Source: Prasinococcaceae sp. CCMP 1430 (taxonomy: Eukaryota > Prasinodermophyta > Palmophyllophyceae > Prasinococcales > Prasinococcaceae). Taken from it: 64,000 bases of DNA. The stretch is from positions 63,866 to 127,865 of the forward strand of contig RQSC01000032.1 in NCBI GenBank assembly GCA_013416795.1. Reading direction: 5' to 3'. The notes beneath the pieces were generated by a model that saw only the letters and a program-made list of their open reading frames with translations, was not told the origin of the DNA and made no database searches. The position numbers and the translations under genes are program-made. Positions 37,477 through 47,411 of the stretch are shown piece by piece (the first letter of the stretch is position 1; each line of letters opens with the position of its first letter).

Positions 37477-39297
37477 ATGGCGGCCATGGCGGAGACGCAG
37501 GCGCCGGCTCCGGCGCGCTGGCGCACGGCCGAGTTCGGGGCGTACTACGTGGTCGTCGCAAGCGCGCTCGCGTGGATGGTCGTGATGGGTGCGCGCGTGT
37601 CGGATTCGCTCGCAGCGCGGACGGGGCCTGAGGCGCTGCGCGGCGTGATGCTGCACGGCGCGTGGATCCCGGGGCGGCGTGTCGACGCGTCTGACGGGCA
37701 GTGGCGCGACATGCGCGCGGGCCTGCCGGCGCTCGTGACGCTGCTTGGCGCGCACGCGGCGATCTCGCGCGCCGCGCACGCGGCGGGCGGGCCGCGCGTG
37801 CAATTTGCTGTCCGCTCGGCGTTGAGCGCGGCGTTCGTGTTCCACCTACACGGCGCGCTCGCGCTGGCGCCTGTTGCGCTCGCGGTTGGCAACTACGCGC
37901 TCGCGAAGGGGCTGCACGCTCTCCACGCTCCGAGGGCCATCGCGATTAGCGCGCTTTGGGGCGTCAATGTGGCGATGATGTTGCACGTGTATGTGCACAG
38001 GGGGTACGGCGTGCAGGTCGCGGGAGTGCTCGCGTCGCTGTGGGGCGGCACACAAGCTGGGGCCGGAGCACAGGCCGGCCACCTGCGCGCGTGGCAAGCG
38101 CGCATCACCGGCGTGCGCGACTGGCACGGGACGTGCTTCAATTTTCAGGTGCTGCGTATGGTGAGCTTCGCCCTCGACTACTGGGATGCGCGCCGTGGCG
38201 TGCGCGCTCGCGCCTGCCTCGAGGCGGGCTCTTACGCTGCCGCCGTCGAGGAGAGCCTCCCGGTGGAGGCGTATGGCCTCTCGACGTACCTGCTGTATAT
38301 CTTCTACACGCCGCTGTACCTCGCTGGTCCGATTGCTACATTCAACGCGTGGGCCGCGCAGGCGTGGCCTGGTAGCGCGGGCACTCAGCCTAGCACCGTT
38401 GGCAGGAGCGGCGCTAGTGGCAGCACGGATGGCGGGGGGGGCGATGGCGGGGGCCGTGCTCTGGCGGATGGCCAGGACGCTTCCAGCCCGCGCGTGCGGT
38501 CCGCATGCTCCGCGCGGGCTGTTCTCACCTACGGCGCGCGCTGGGGCATGCTGCTGCTCCTGTTGGAGACAATGACCCACTACCTGTATTTTAATGCGAT
38601 CGCTACCAGCCCGAGCGCGTGGGACAGGGCGCGCAATCTGGTTGGCGCGGCCCCCGCGAGTGTGTTGTGCGCCTACTGGGTGCTCAACTTCATGTGGCTC
38701 AAGTTCGCAACTATCTGGCGGCTTTTCCGTCTGGGCGCGCTCGCCGATGGCGTGGAGTGCCCTGAGAACATGACGAGGAATGTGAACGAATCGCTCGACA
38801 TTCAGGGCTTCTGGAAGGGGTGGCATGCCAGCTACAACAAATGGCTGGTTCGGTACATGTACCTGCCACTGGGTGGCAGCAGGTGGAAGTTGCTCAATAT
38901 GTGGCCCATCTTCACGTTTGTGGCGCTGTGGCACGATCTCGAGATGAAACTGTTTGCGTGGGCTTGGGCAATGGCACTCTTTGGCGCGCCAGAGGTCATT
39001 GCAAAGACCCTCAGCGCGAGGCTACTGAGCGAGCAGGCTCGGGCATCCGACAGCTTCCGCTGGCTCACGGCCTTTGGCGCCTCGTGGTACATCGTGTTCT
39101 TGATGGCCGCCAACCTGGCGGGCTTCGTCGCAGGCCCGGAAGGCGCCGTTCGAGCGCTCAGGGATGTTTTTGTCGACGGCGGTCTGCAAGCCAAGCGCGT
39201 CGCTGTGGGTGCGATGCTCTTCTTGTTCAGCCTCGCGCATCTCAACCTCGAGAAGCGCGCAGGGGAGGACAGGCGCAAAAAGTCCAAGTCGACGTAA
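37477..39297 (+). CDS. GUP1/HHAT-like MBOAT acyltransferase
   Basis: Multi-pass membrane-bound O-acyltransferase of the GUP1 group; in yeast GUP1 remodels GPI-anchor lipids at the ER. 606 residues, one exon from ATG 37477 ([20 protein letters not shown]). Around 10 hydrophobic segments can be seen. MBOAT motifs: [40 protein letters not shown], the Asn-bearing [20 protein letters not shown], and the active-site His486 in [20 protein letters not shown] Gly/Ser/Ala-rich loop (about residues 295-350) interrupts the usual GUP1 spacing. The C-terminus ends in a Lys-rich tail KKSKST, which could serve as a KK-type ER retrieval signal though the spacing is not canonical. Confidence 0.88.
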   Translation: MAAMAETQAPAPARWRTAEFGAYYVVVASALAWMVVMGARVSDSLAARTGPEALRGVMLHGAWIPGRRVDASDGQWRDMRAGLPALVTLLGAHAAISRAAHAAGGPRVQFAVRSALSAAFVFHLHGALALAPVALAVGNYALAKGLHALHAPRAIAISALWGVNVAMMLHVYVHRGYGVQVAGVLASLWGGTQAGAGAQAGHLRAWQARITGVRDWHGTCFNFQVLRMVSFALDYWDARRGVRARACLEAGSYAAAVEESLPVEAYGLSTYLLYIFYTPLYLAGPIATFNAWAAQAWPGSAGTQPSTVGRSGASGSTDGGGGDGGGRALADGQDASSPRVRSACSARAVLTYGARWGMLLLLLETMTHYLYFNAIATSPSAWDRARNLVGAAPASVLCAYWVLNFMWLKFATIWRLFRLGALADGVECPENMTRNVNESLDIQGFWKGWHASYNKWLVRYMYLPLGGSRWKLLNMWPIFTFVALWHDLEMKLFAWAWAMALFGAPEVIAKTLSARLLSEQARASDSFRWLTAFGASWYIVFLMAANLAGFVAGPEGAVRALRDVFVDGGLQAKRVAVGAMLFLFSLAHLNLEKRAGEDRRKKSKST

Positions 39298-39700
39298 TAT
39301 TAGTGGTAGTGGTAGTGGTAGTGGCACTAGACCAAATCCTTTCTCCCTCCAGTAGCAATGCTTCTCCGCGTCGGAGCGCAGTAGAGCCGCAATCGCCTCG
39401 TCGAGCGTCGCCGGGCTAGGGGGGAGCGTCGCGGAGCTACTCCAGCGCGCTCGCATGACGGGCGACCATGCTGGCGCGCCCTTCCCCGCCACGGGCCGCG
39501 GGCTCTGCCCGGGCGGCACCATCCGCGCCGCTCGCGCGCACAACACGCGCCTGCCGCATGTGCGGATTCTGGCGCGCATCCGTTCACGAATCGGAGGAAT
39601 GACTGGGGGTCTGCCCCGCTCGCCACAGCGGCAGCTCGCCACGCGGGTGTGCCCGGGGAGGGGGGGGGGGGAGGGGAGGTGCCCGCCCCGCCCCGCAGCG
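39298..39700. other. Intergenic with GTAGTG microsatellite
   Basis: The start of this 403-base spacer is a (GTAGTG)n microsatellite (about 39301-39325). The remainder is GC-rich with a G run near 39660-39673. No gene seen; the BTB gene's promoter lies at the right end. Confidence 0.5.
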
Positions 39701-41443
39701 ATGGGCGATGCAGGGGCGGGGCGCGCGACGCGCGCGGCGCAGCGCGCGCTCCTCGAAGGGGGCTTCTGCAGCGACGTGGTGCTCCGCGTGGCCCGTGGCG
39801 GTTGGAGCGCGCCCGCTGGGGCTGCGAGGGCGAGCAGGTGGCCGCCCCCCACCAGCGAGGAGCCCACGGACGGCGGCGAGGGCGGCGCGCTCGACGCGGA
39901 TGCGCGCGCAGCGCTGGATGAGCTCTTTGCTCGCGACGCGTGGCCGCTGCACAAGCTCCAGCTCGCGCTCAACGGCGACAGCGAGTACTTCCGCACCGCC
40001 TTCCAGGGCGAGCGCTGGAGCGAGAGCAGTGGTGAGGTGGCGCTTCCCGCAGACGTTCCGGGCGGGCGCGAGGGCGTCTGGCTGTGCATCATGCACTGCT
40101 ATCAATACGACGCCGTCGCGGAGGCGCGCTCGAAGGGTCTCCTCTTGCATCTGCTCGCGGCAGCGGAATACCTCCAGTTTGCCAATGGCGAGCATACACT
40201 CGTACGCTGCGCGCAGGCAGCCGTGCGGGAGGAGCTCGGGGCGCACGGCGCTGAAGGCGCGGCTGCGGCCCTGCTGGCGAGCATGCAGCCGGAAGCATTC
40301 GGGGCGAAGGTCGACGGCGACGTCGATGCTGTCGAGGCCTGTTGTGTCAACCTCGCCGAATCGCTGGTAGAGCTCGGTGGGACGGACAAGGAAATCGCGG
40401 TGCGCGGGGTGGTCGAGATCATCAAGGACCTGCCTACGGATCTTTGGCGCGAAGTGTTGGACGCAGACGCGATGGCCGTTGCGACGCCAGAGGCGGTGGG
40501 GACCCGCGCAAACCTTGCGTGCTCTCTGCTGGCGGCTCGAGTCGACCTGGTGCGCGATGCGAACGCAGCTGATCTGCAATACTTCGTCGAGGTCATACGG
40601 GCGGTGGAAGACTCGGACGACTTGTGCTGGGATGTGGAGGACGCCAAATACATCGCGGCAATCGGCGTCGCGATGGCGCGTCGCGGGAGTACTGCGGATG
40701 CCAAGCTCGTTGAGGTTCACCTCAGGGTGGGAGATGATGTCCGCGTGTCCGTCAGGACCGCTGATGCAGAACACAACGTCGAGATGGCCTGCTCGATGCT
40801 GTCGGCCAACCTCGAGCTGCTGGTCGAAGACTGCGAGGCCTTCCACTTGCTTACGGCGCTGCCAGTCGCTCTGCTCGCCCGGCTCGCCCCTAAGGTTGCA
40901 GACCTGGATCTAGCGGCAAGCGCCGCATCGTTTGCCGTTGACCAGCTGCTGTACCGCGCACAGGAAGAAGACACTTCGGCTCATCCAACCGCACTGGACA
41001 TCCTGGCCACGTGCCAGGCGTACGACCTTGGTGCCCTGACTCCGCAAGGCCACGAGTCTCTCTTCGACCTCGTTGACGTGGCGGCTCGAAAGCTGAGCGC
41101 CGCGGGGCGGCCGGGTCCTGCCGCGGCAGAGCTGGGCGCGAAGCTTGGCGCGTTGGTGCAGTTTGAGCTCTTGTCCGACGACGCTATCGAGCGCGCGTTG
41201 CAAACGCCGCTACTTCCTGCGGCGAACATCGTGAGGTCGCTACTGCGTGGCAGACGGCAAAGCAATTTTGAGGGGGAGAGCAAGATAGCGAAAGAGCGGA
41301 CCAATCTTCTGAGGGAAAACAAGATGCTAATCGAGAGGATTGGCAAGCTCGAGCGGGAGAACACAGCGCTGAGGGCGAAAGGGGGGCGGCGCACACCGCG
41401 CGTGCGCAGCTCGTACAACGGCGCGCGATTCTACCAGTACTGA
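39701..41443 (+). CDS. BTB/POZ-domain protein
   Basis: Probable CUL3-type substrate adaptor, 580 residues, one exon from ATG 39701. The N-terminal half carries a BTB fold: LLEGGFCSDVVLRVARGGW, a long Pro/Gly/Glu insert, then PLHKLQLALNGDSEYFRTAF and VWLCIMHCYQYDAVAEARSK. After it come helical BACK/NPH3-like segments (about residues 190-510), and a C-terminal coiled coil (KIAKERTNLLRENKMLIERI, then GKLERENTALRAKGG). The end, RVRSSYNGARFYQY, is basic. Overall like plant BTB proteins of the NPH3 or BTB-BACK kind, but family membership is not certain. A 420-codon frame on the opposite strand is a composition shadow. Confidence 0.75.
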   Translation: MGDAGAGRATRAAQRALLEGGFCSDVVLRVARGGWSAPAGAARASRWPPPTSEEPTDGGEGGALDADARAALDELFARDAWPLHKLQLALNGDSEYFRTAFQGERWSESSGEVALPADVPGGREGVWLCIMHCYQYDAVAEARSKGLLLHLLAAAEYLQFANGEHTLVRCAQAAVREELGAHGAEGAAAALLASMQPEAFGAKVDGDVDAVEACCVNLAESLVELGGTDKEIAVRGVVEIIKDLPTDLWREVLDADAMAVATPEAVGTRANLACSLLAARVDLVRDANAADLQYFVEVIRAVEDSDDLCWDVEDAKYIAAIGVAMARRGSTADAKLVEVHLRVGDDVRVSVRTADAEHNVEMACSMLSANLELLVEDCEAFHLLTALPVALLARLAPKVADLDLAASAASFAVDQLLYRAQEEDTSAHPTALDILATCQAYDLGALTPQGHESLFDLVDVAARKLSAAGRPGPAAAELGAKLGALVQFELLSDDAIERALQTPLLPAANIVRSLLRGRRQSNFEGESKIAKERTNLLRENKMLIERIGKLERENTALRAKGGRRTPRVRSSYNGARFYQY

Positions 41444-41696
41444 GCGGCAGCTCGCGCCATCCTGGCGGTGCGTATCCTCGTCACAGGCGCGCGCGCCGGA
41501 AGTAGTAGACTTCGAGTTGGACCACTGGTGCATTAGAGAGGGCTTAATACTGTAGCTGTTGCGTAGCACGCGCTGGGGACCTGGCATGCCGCACTGTTGC
41601 CGCGCCGAGAGCTCGCGCCACGTCGACGCGGCGCCGAACGTTCCTCTTCTTTGCCATTTGGGTCAGACCCTGTTTCGGCGTCGCGTCGTCGAGGGC

Positions 41697-41730
41697 GGAT
41701 GCGTTTTGATGGCGGATGCGTTTTGATGGG
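41697..41730. repeat. Tandem pair of GATGCGTTTTGATGG elements
   Basis: Two head-to-tail copies with an 18-base period (TGCGTTTTGATGG at 41700 and 41718). An inverted relative, CCATCAAAATGAGTGCGT, follows at 41803-41820. Confidence 0.85.
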
Positions 41731-43341
41731 AATGCGCCGCGTTCTGGACGGGCGGGAGTGCACGGCGGCCGTCCCAGCCGCCGGGCAGCCGTCGGCGCAC
41801 TGCCATCAAAATGAGTGCGTGCGAGCAGGCGTGGTTAGGGCGCAAGGTCGCGGCCGCCACAGGGTGGGCAGCGCGCGCCGCGGCGACGCGGCGACGCCGG
41901 CGCAGGAGGAGGAAGAGCGAGAGGGTCGCGGGTGGCGGCCTGGAGGGTGGAGAGGGAAAGCTGCACGCGCCCGACGCCGTTATTGCCGCCGATGCCGCCA
42001 CCTCGGGGACGGCGCGGTCCGGGCGCGCGTCCGGCGGGTGGCGGCAGAACCCTGTGCGGGCGCTGGCCGGCTCGGCGCGGGGCGGTGTAGGCCCGCGCGC
42101 GGGTGGGTGCCTCGGACGGCGACGAGGTACGCTCGAGCGCGTACAGCCACCAGCTGACGCGAACCGCGCTCCTGGCCGTGCTGATCATAAACTCTAATCG
42201 TCCAGCTCACTACTAGAAGCGCCTCACTGCCCGGGCACAACATTTGCTTTCGTGCTCGGGCGCCGGGGAAAAGCTCAATGACGAGACTTATGCGTTCCAC
42301 GTTTACACGTCCTATTCTGAACGGCCCTTTCTGTCGCCTGAGTGGCGCACGACTGCCCCCGCCGTGGTTGCGGCGCGGTGCCTGCCCTCCTCTTCCGGAG
42401 GCATGCCGCGCCGCACCGCGCGCGTGGTGCATGCGTCGCCAGCGCGACGAAAGTTTTTGGCGCGAGCGCCCCATGCCCAGCCAGCCTCAGCGAGTGCTGA
42501 CCCCGGGCCGCCGTTCCCACGCGACCGCAGGCTGCTTGGCATGCAGGAAGCTAGCGCGCGCGCCGCCATGGGCCCGCCTCCCAAGCACAGCTGGAGGTAC
42601 GCCGCACGAAGTGCGCCCGCAGTCGTCCGTGGCACCCTGGATGTGACGAACGTGCCAAAATATTTCTGACACCTCTTGTACGAGGCGCATGTGGGCGACC
42701 CTTGCGCTGATGAACGGAGTATGCACCCAATCCGATCCTCGCTGCGCGGAACGCGCGCCAGATGTGCAGTCAGCGGGCGAGTGGGCTGACCCCAAGGGCT
42801 GTGCGCTCTGCATCGCAGGATGTCGGCGTGGAGCGCATGCGCGACGGCCTCGACGGCCGCAGGCTTCTTGACGCATTGCGGCAGCCTCGTCTGAGGGTAC
42901 GTGTTGCCACGCTGTTACGCGACACGCACTGCGCTGCCTGCCGCGATGTGCCCGGGCAATGATGAAAACCTCTTGAGGCTGTTTGTTAGAAGTGGCTTGC
43001 CACTGTGCGCATACCAATCACCAAATCGACTTCTTCTTCCACTGCCAGCCCTTGGGCGCACTTCGCGCGTACTTTGGACGAAGCGAGCACGCGCATCGTG
43101 CTGACATGCAGCTCGGCCTGTGATGCGCGTGGTTGCTCCTCTCAGGTTGGTCCCTGGCGTGCCTCCTCCGCTCTCTCGCCCTCACCAGGACCGCAATGGC
43201 ACCGGGCAACGCCCTGGCAAAGGTGTGTTTCCCCTTCGCCACGGTGCTTTGCACCGCTGAGCGTGCGACACCTTGGCCTCTAGGTATCTAGTACTGTGAT
43301 CCCTGATCAGATGCTTCAGAAAATTGGCCGACAGTGAAACG

Positions 43342-43830
43342 ATGCCTTCTTGCGACGCGCGGGCGGCCACACCATGCTGCTACGTGCTACTATCCGGCGC
43401 GGACATTGCCGCACTTGCGTGCATGCTCAATGCGTGCATCCGTGCACGCCCCGCTGCCGTCGCTGACGTCGGCCTCTGCCACATTTGCCACGTACTCAGG
43501 CATAGCCAAGACCTACGTGCCGACGCGGCACGGGTGTCGCTGACAAACACCTCAATTCGAGGGGCAAGCGAGGAGAAGGACCACGCTACGAATGGTGTCT
43601 TCCTGACACCGGCACTTTGGACTGGTCCGGGCCATCACCCTTCGCACCTGCGTTCCGATGCCTGCTCGCGCTGGTGTCGCCTCGTGTGTCGCGTGCTCGC
43701 GTGGCGATTGGCATCTTGTGGTGCATGGGTGCCATGGAGTGGGGGACGCGCGACACCGCGCGCGGTGGAGCAGCACATGGAGTGTGTGGCCTATGTTTAC
43801 AAGGGGACGTTGCTCGTCTCTGCGCGGTAG
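43342..43830 (+). CDS. Doubtful Cys-rich ORF
   Basis: An open frame of about 162 codons from the ATG at 43342, Cys- and His-rich (ATPCCYVLLSGADIAALACM ... DVGLCHICHVLRHSQ). Third positions are mostly G or C but less strictly than in neighbouring real genes, and there is no known domain. Its stop touches the coatomer zeta stop, so it may simply be the 3' UTR of that gene read backwards. Confidence 0.2.
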   Translation: MPSCDARAATPCCYVLLSGADIAALACMLNACIRARPAAVADVGLCHICHVLRHSQDLRADAARVSLTNTSIRGASEEKDHATNGVFLTPALWTGPGHHPSHLRSDACSRWCRLVCRVLAWRLASCGAWVPWSGGRATPRAVEQHMECVAYVYKGTLLVSAR

Positions 43831-43831
43831 A

Positions 43832-44647
43832 TCACTTGAGCAGCGCGCGGGCGAGCTGTTCGCGCGCCGAACCAAGCGCCTGTGAGAAGGACTGCTCGCC
43901 GATGGGCGTGTCCTCAGCCCCCCGCATAGCCACACGGCTCGCGACGATGCCCGGGTCGGTCTCGAGCACGTTGCCCCCGTCGACGATCTCGTCGAGCACC
44001 AGCAGCACCAGGTCGAGATTCTCCAGCAGCGTGCGACGCTCCACCCCCGAGCGAACCAAGATCCCGATGGCCTCTGTGAGCGCCGTCAGCACGATGTTAA
44101 GGACCAGCTCGTTGTCCTCAGCATCGCCAACAACGAAGAACATGAGGTCACCGATGAACTTGTACACAACAATCACGTTGTCAAACATGATGATCTCAGC
44201 TGTGCAGGAGTGCGCGAGACGGCAGGTGCATGCGTCAGCCGAGTGCGCGCGAAGGGCGTCGTGCATTGTGCGTGTGGGTGGGGGCGGGAGACGGGGTGAA
44301 AAGGGAAGGGGGGGGGGGTGAAGAGGGGGGGGCAAACGGCGTCGGCGAACCGGACAAGAGACAATACCGGGCGGGATTGGACTGCCACGGCATCAACCCT
44401 AAGAAGAGTTCGTACGCTATGAAGGCATGGCCTGGGGCGTCACGCCAGCTCGCGCCTGCCGCGCACGTGCGCGCTGACGCACCCTCCCCACGCGCATTCG
44501 TTCGGCTGGTCTTCGCATAGAGACTTTTCTCGAAGGCCAGCTGCTCGCTCAGCTCCTGTGACTCCGCGTCATAGTACTTGACCGCAACTCGCTTGCCGTC
44601 CGAGTCGAGCACAAGCATCGACTTCACAGCCGGCGTCGATGCGCGCA
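43832..44647 (-). CDS. COPZ: Coatomer subunit zeta, 5' exon not located
   Basis: Small subunit of the COPI F-subcomplex, Golgi-to-ER transport. Recognised exons: 44647-44483 and 44199-43832. The join G|CT gives TNARGE-AEIIMFDNVIVVYK, matching the zeta pattern [20 protein letters not shown] of animals. Landmarks: TPAVKSMLVLDSDGKRVAVK, YYDAESQELSEQLAFEKSLY, DNELVLNIVLTALTEAIGIL, then DEIVDGGNVLETDPGIVASR. The first recognised exon begins after TTGCAG with TG, so a preceding exon ending in A would recreate ATG; whether that is the initiator or an internal Met is unknown. The intron 44200-44482 contains a long G run on the plus strand (about 44308-44332). Confidence 0.92.
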
Positions 44648-45152
44648 CTGCAACGCAGGCGCGGACGTGGAGAGAACGGCGCGGAGGACGACAGGAGTAG
44701 AGGGGTCAGTTGAGGGTCGCGTTGCAGGAGGTACACGCCTGCCGCGCGCTGCGCATGCGCTGCACGCGTGCTGGCGCTCGCGCTGATCGGATGTGCGGAG
44801 CGAACGCAGAACCGCACCCTCAACGCGCGCTCTCCCCGCGGGCGCGGGAGACGCCGCGAGGCGCCGCCGCTCGGCGCGCAGCGCGCTCTGGCCGGCGCCC
44901 CCGGCGTGCGCCTTCGCGTGCGGCGCGGCCCCGCCGCCAGCTCCCAACACCCCCTCTTTCCCAACCCGTGCGCTTTGATCTGCGCCCAAATTTCATCATC
45001 GAAGTTCCTGAAAGTCGTCTCGTTTTTCATCGTTCTTTATGGACGAAAATGCGGGAAGTGTGTGAATCCGCAGCCCGGCGTCCCCGGCCGCGCCACTCTC
45101 ACCCCCTCCAGCGCGCGGGCGCGAGCAGCACGCGCGCGGCTCGCGTTCCTTG
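44648..45152. other. Divergent region, COPZ / lipase
   Basis: 505 bases that must hold the missing 5' exon of coatomer zeta and the lipase promoter. A GCGCTTTGATCTGCGC stretch (about 44970-44985) resembles the core of the TTTTGATGG element. The segment 44990-45060 is less GC-rich (TTTCATCATCGAAGTTCCTG) and may be the core promoter. Confidence 0.4.
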
Positions 45153-47246
45153 ATGCGGACAACTCATTATCAAGCATGCTCGGGCGCCGGGCGGCGCGCG
45201 TGGGGGGTCGCGGGCGTGTGCTTCGCGCGCTTCGCGTGGGGGATCACCGTCGCTGCGCTGCAGAGGGCGGCCGCGCGGCGGGTCGTCGCGCAGCCGCACG
45301 CGGACACGCAGGCTGTGAAGCGCATCTACGACGCGCTCGACGCACTGTCAGTGGCGGGGAGCGCACTGTCTGTCGGCGAGGCGGTCGCCGCTGCGCTTTT
45401 GACAGCGGCGGCCGCGACATGTTCGGGTGCGAGGGGGCTGTCTTGGGCGGCCGTCGCACTCGCATGGGTGGCCTTCGCAGCCTGGGCTGGCCGAGGCGCG
45501 CTCTCGTGGCGCAGGCTGCTGCGCGGCGGAGGAGAGGACGCGTGGTCGGCACACATGCACCAGAGCATTCGCGCATTTCATCGCCGCACGCTGTGGGCTG
45601 CCGCGTTGTTCGCGTGCGATGGTCCGCTCCCCGTTGACGTTGGCGCGGCGGCCTCGAAGGCCGCTGATGCGCCTGCCGCACTGCTCGTGCCGGTCCGGTC
45701 TACCGGTCTAAACGTGCGTTGGCTAGTGTGGGCGATGGCAAAGAATGAGCGCGCGGCGCGCGGGAACTGTGGCGATGAGATGTGCGGCGATCACGCTGGC
45801 AGCACGCGTGGCCAGCGACCCGGTGCCGACGAGCTGCGACGCATCGCGCGCGCCCTGCACTTCTCCGTAGCCGCGTACACGGGACCGACGCTCGACTTCG
45901 GCAGGGCCGCAGCGTGCCTGCCGCCGATCGGCCCAATGGCCCTATGGGCGTACCGACAGGGTGCGTGCACTCCATGGCGGTGGGGCCGCACGCAGGCCGT
46001 CCGTGGGGACAACATGATCGGCGGGCATGGCACTGCATGGCGCGCGTACCTGTCTCGCGGCGGAGTCGGAGGGGAGCTGCTCCACGCACGCTTGCCGCAG
46101 CGGGGGGCGCCAGCGAGCGAGCACTCGCACTTCTTTCTTCATGCCGATGACGAAAAGCGCGAGCTCGTGCTCGCTGTGCGCGGCACGAGCCGCGTGCTCG
46201 ACTGCGTCATGGACGCCAGCATGCGCCCCGTCAAATGGAGCGATGGCATGTACACGCACGGATGGGCAGCCGCTCTCGCCGACGGAATCCTGAAGGAGCT
46301 ACGCGGTGGGGAGATGCTCGACGTTATGCTGCGCGAGGGAGGGCGCTGCCCCGGCTACGCCCTGACCCTCACTGGTCACTCCCTCGGTGCCGCTGTTGCC
46401 ACGCTCCTGACCCTCAAGCTGCGCGCGTATCTTGGCGAATCTGTTCGTGTGCTGTGCGTGGCCATCAGCCCGATGCCATGCCTGAACGCTTCGGCGGCGC
46501 GCACGGCAGGCGTGGACTGCATGGTGACATCCGTCGTCTACAACAATGAAGTGGTGCCGTACCTTAGTATGGCACACTGTGCGCGCCTAATTGCAGCAGC
46601 CTCGAGCGGCGCAGCGGAGGGGGATGGCACGCCACCGGCAGACTGCCCAGGTGTCGCGCGAGGGCAGTGCTTCAGTACCTGCGCAGGCCTCGGTCTTCAG
46701 TGCGCGTGCGGTTCATGCCGTGGCTCGGGTGCTGCATGGGCGAGGCACGACGCGTGGGCGGGCACGACTTCCGACGTCCTCGTGCAGGCGCAAAGCACCA
46801 GTGGTCAATCGCAGGCGAGCACGGCGCCGATGGGCTCTGATGAGGGCGAAGGCTTGGGTGCCGAGGACGACGCTCCGCGCGAACTCGTTGCGCCGCAGGC
46901 ACCGCCCGCCCCTCGTGAGCCTGAGCTCTCTCAGATTTCGGTCGGCGCCGGTGAGGCCATCATCGCGATAGACGTGGATGTGCCCCCAGCGACACGCGCC
47001 GATCGGTGTGCCGCTGGCGCGAGCGCCGTGTGCGAGCTCGTGGAGGACCTCTATATCCCGGGGCGCGTGGTGCACGTGCGCCGCGATGGAGCGAGGTGGG
47101 GTGGCAAGCACATTGCTGAGGTGGTCGAGCTGGGCGGTTTGGACCAACGCTGGCGTGAGTTGCGGCCGCTCAGGCCTCGTGCTCTCGTGGACCACGTCCC
47201 GATGCGGCTCGAGGCCGCTTGTAGGGAACTGCTCGCCGAGCTCTGA
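45153..47246 (+). CDS. Membrane lipase class 3 (DAG lipase-like)
   Basis: Alpha/beta-hydrolase of the lipase class 3 family, resembling sn-1 diacylglycerol lipases. 697 residues, one exon from ATG 45153. Three or so hydrophobic N-terminal segments (GVAGVCFARFAWGITVAALQ; VAAALLTAAAATCSG; LSWAAVALAWVAFAAWAG) suggest membrane anchoring as in DAGL. The catalytic core shows VLAVRGTSRVLDCVMDASMR (oxyanion-side G-T), then the nucleophile elbow LTGHSLGAAVATLLTLKLRA with Ser410, and SVVYNNEVVPYLSM, where Asn/Asp-Glu-Val-Val-Pro is the usual second block. The distal His is probably in VVHVRRDG or DHVPMR near the C-terminus. A disordered Ser/Pro insert spans about 46610-46900. Confidence 0.85.
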   Translation: MRTTHYQACSGAGRRAWGVAGVCFARFAWGITVAALQRAAARRVVAQPHADTQAVKRIYDALDALSVAGSALSVGEAVAAALLTAAAATCSGARGLSWAAVALAWVAFAAWAGRGALSWRRLLRGGGEDAWSAHMHQSIRAFHRRTLWAAALFACDGPLPVDVGAAASKAADAPAALLVPVRSTGLNVRWLVWAMAKNERAARGNCGDEMCGDHAGSTRGQRPGADELRRIARALHFSVAAYTGPTLDFGRAAACLPPIGPMALWAYRQGACTPWRWGRTQAVRGDNMIGGHGTAWRAYLSRGGVGGELLHARLPQRGAPASEHSHFFLHADDEKRELVLAVRGTSRVLDCVMDASMRPVKWSDGMYTHGWAAALADGILKELRGGEMLDVMLREGGRCPGYALTLTGHSLGAAVATLLTLKLRAYLGESVRVLCVAISPMPCLNASAARTAGVDCMVTSVVYNNEVVPYLSMAHCARLIAAASSGAAEGDGTPPADCPGVARGQCFSTCAGLGLQCACGSCRGSGAAWARHDAWAGTTSDVLVQAQSTSGQSQASTAPMGSDEGEGLGAEDDAPRELVAPQAPPAPREPELSQISVGAGEAIIAIDVDVPPATRADRCAAGASAVCELVEDLYIPGRVVHVRRDGARWGGKHIAEVVELGGLDQRWRELRPLRPRALVDHVPMRLEAACRELLAEL

Positions 47247-47411
47247 GCTACGGAGCGCCAAGTGCGCGCGTCGCCCTTGTAATCTGAAACGAATTGTATA
47301 TGTACACACGATGATACAGGTGGGTTGGATGGCGCGCAGGTGCGCCAGTGTCGAGATCCTCAGCGCGTCGCCGTGCCATGGATTCCATAGCATGCGGGCT
47401 GAGTGCATGCC

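Larger units (their letters stand above)
41444..43831. other. 2.4 kb region with no convincing gene
   Basis: The longest stretch without a recognised gene. It contains two head-to-tail copies of the GATGCGTTTTGATGG element (41697-41730) and an inverted one (41803-41820). Open frames at 41597-42157, 41811-42197 and 43342-43830 are possible but carry no domain. From about 42900 base composition becomes less GC-rich. A possible C-box (ATGATGA, about 42959) has no well-placed D box. It could hold a non-coding RNA or a fast-evolving multi-exon gene. Confidence 0.45.

Noticed and set aside
39584-40846. 420-codon minus-strand open frame
   Set aside because: Antisense shadow of the BTB gene; no domain and wrong amino-acid composition.
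42950-43110. Possible C/D-box snoRNA (ATGATGA near 42959)
   Set aside because: The nearest CTGA is about 140 bases away and no terminal stem was found, so spacing and structure do not fit.
44569-45030. Frame starting MKNETTFRNFDDEIWAQIKA as first exon of coatomer zeta
   Set aside because: It does not resemble the zeta N-terminus, and I found no donor giving the needed phase; probably 5' flank of the divergent genes.
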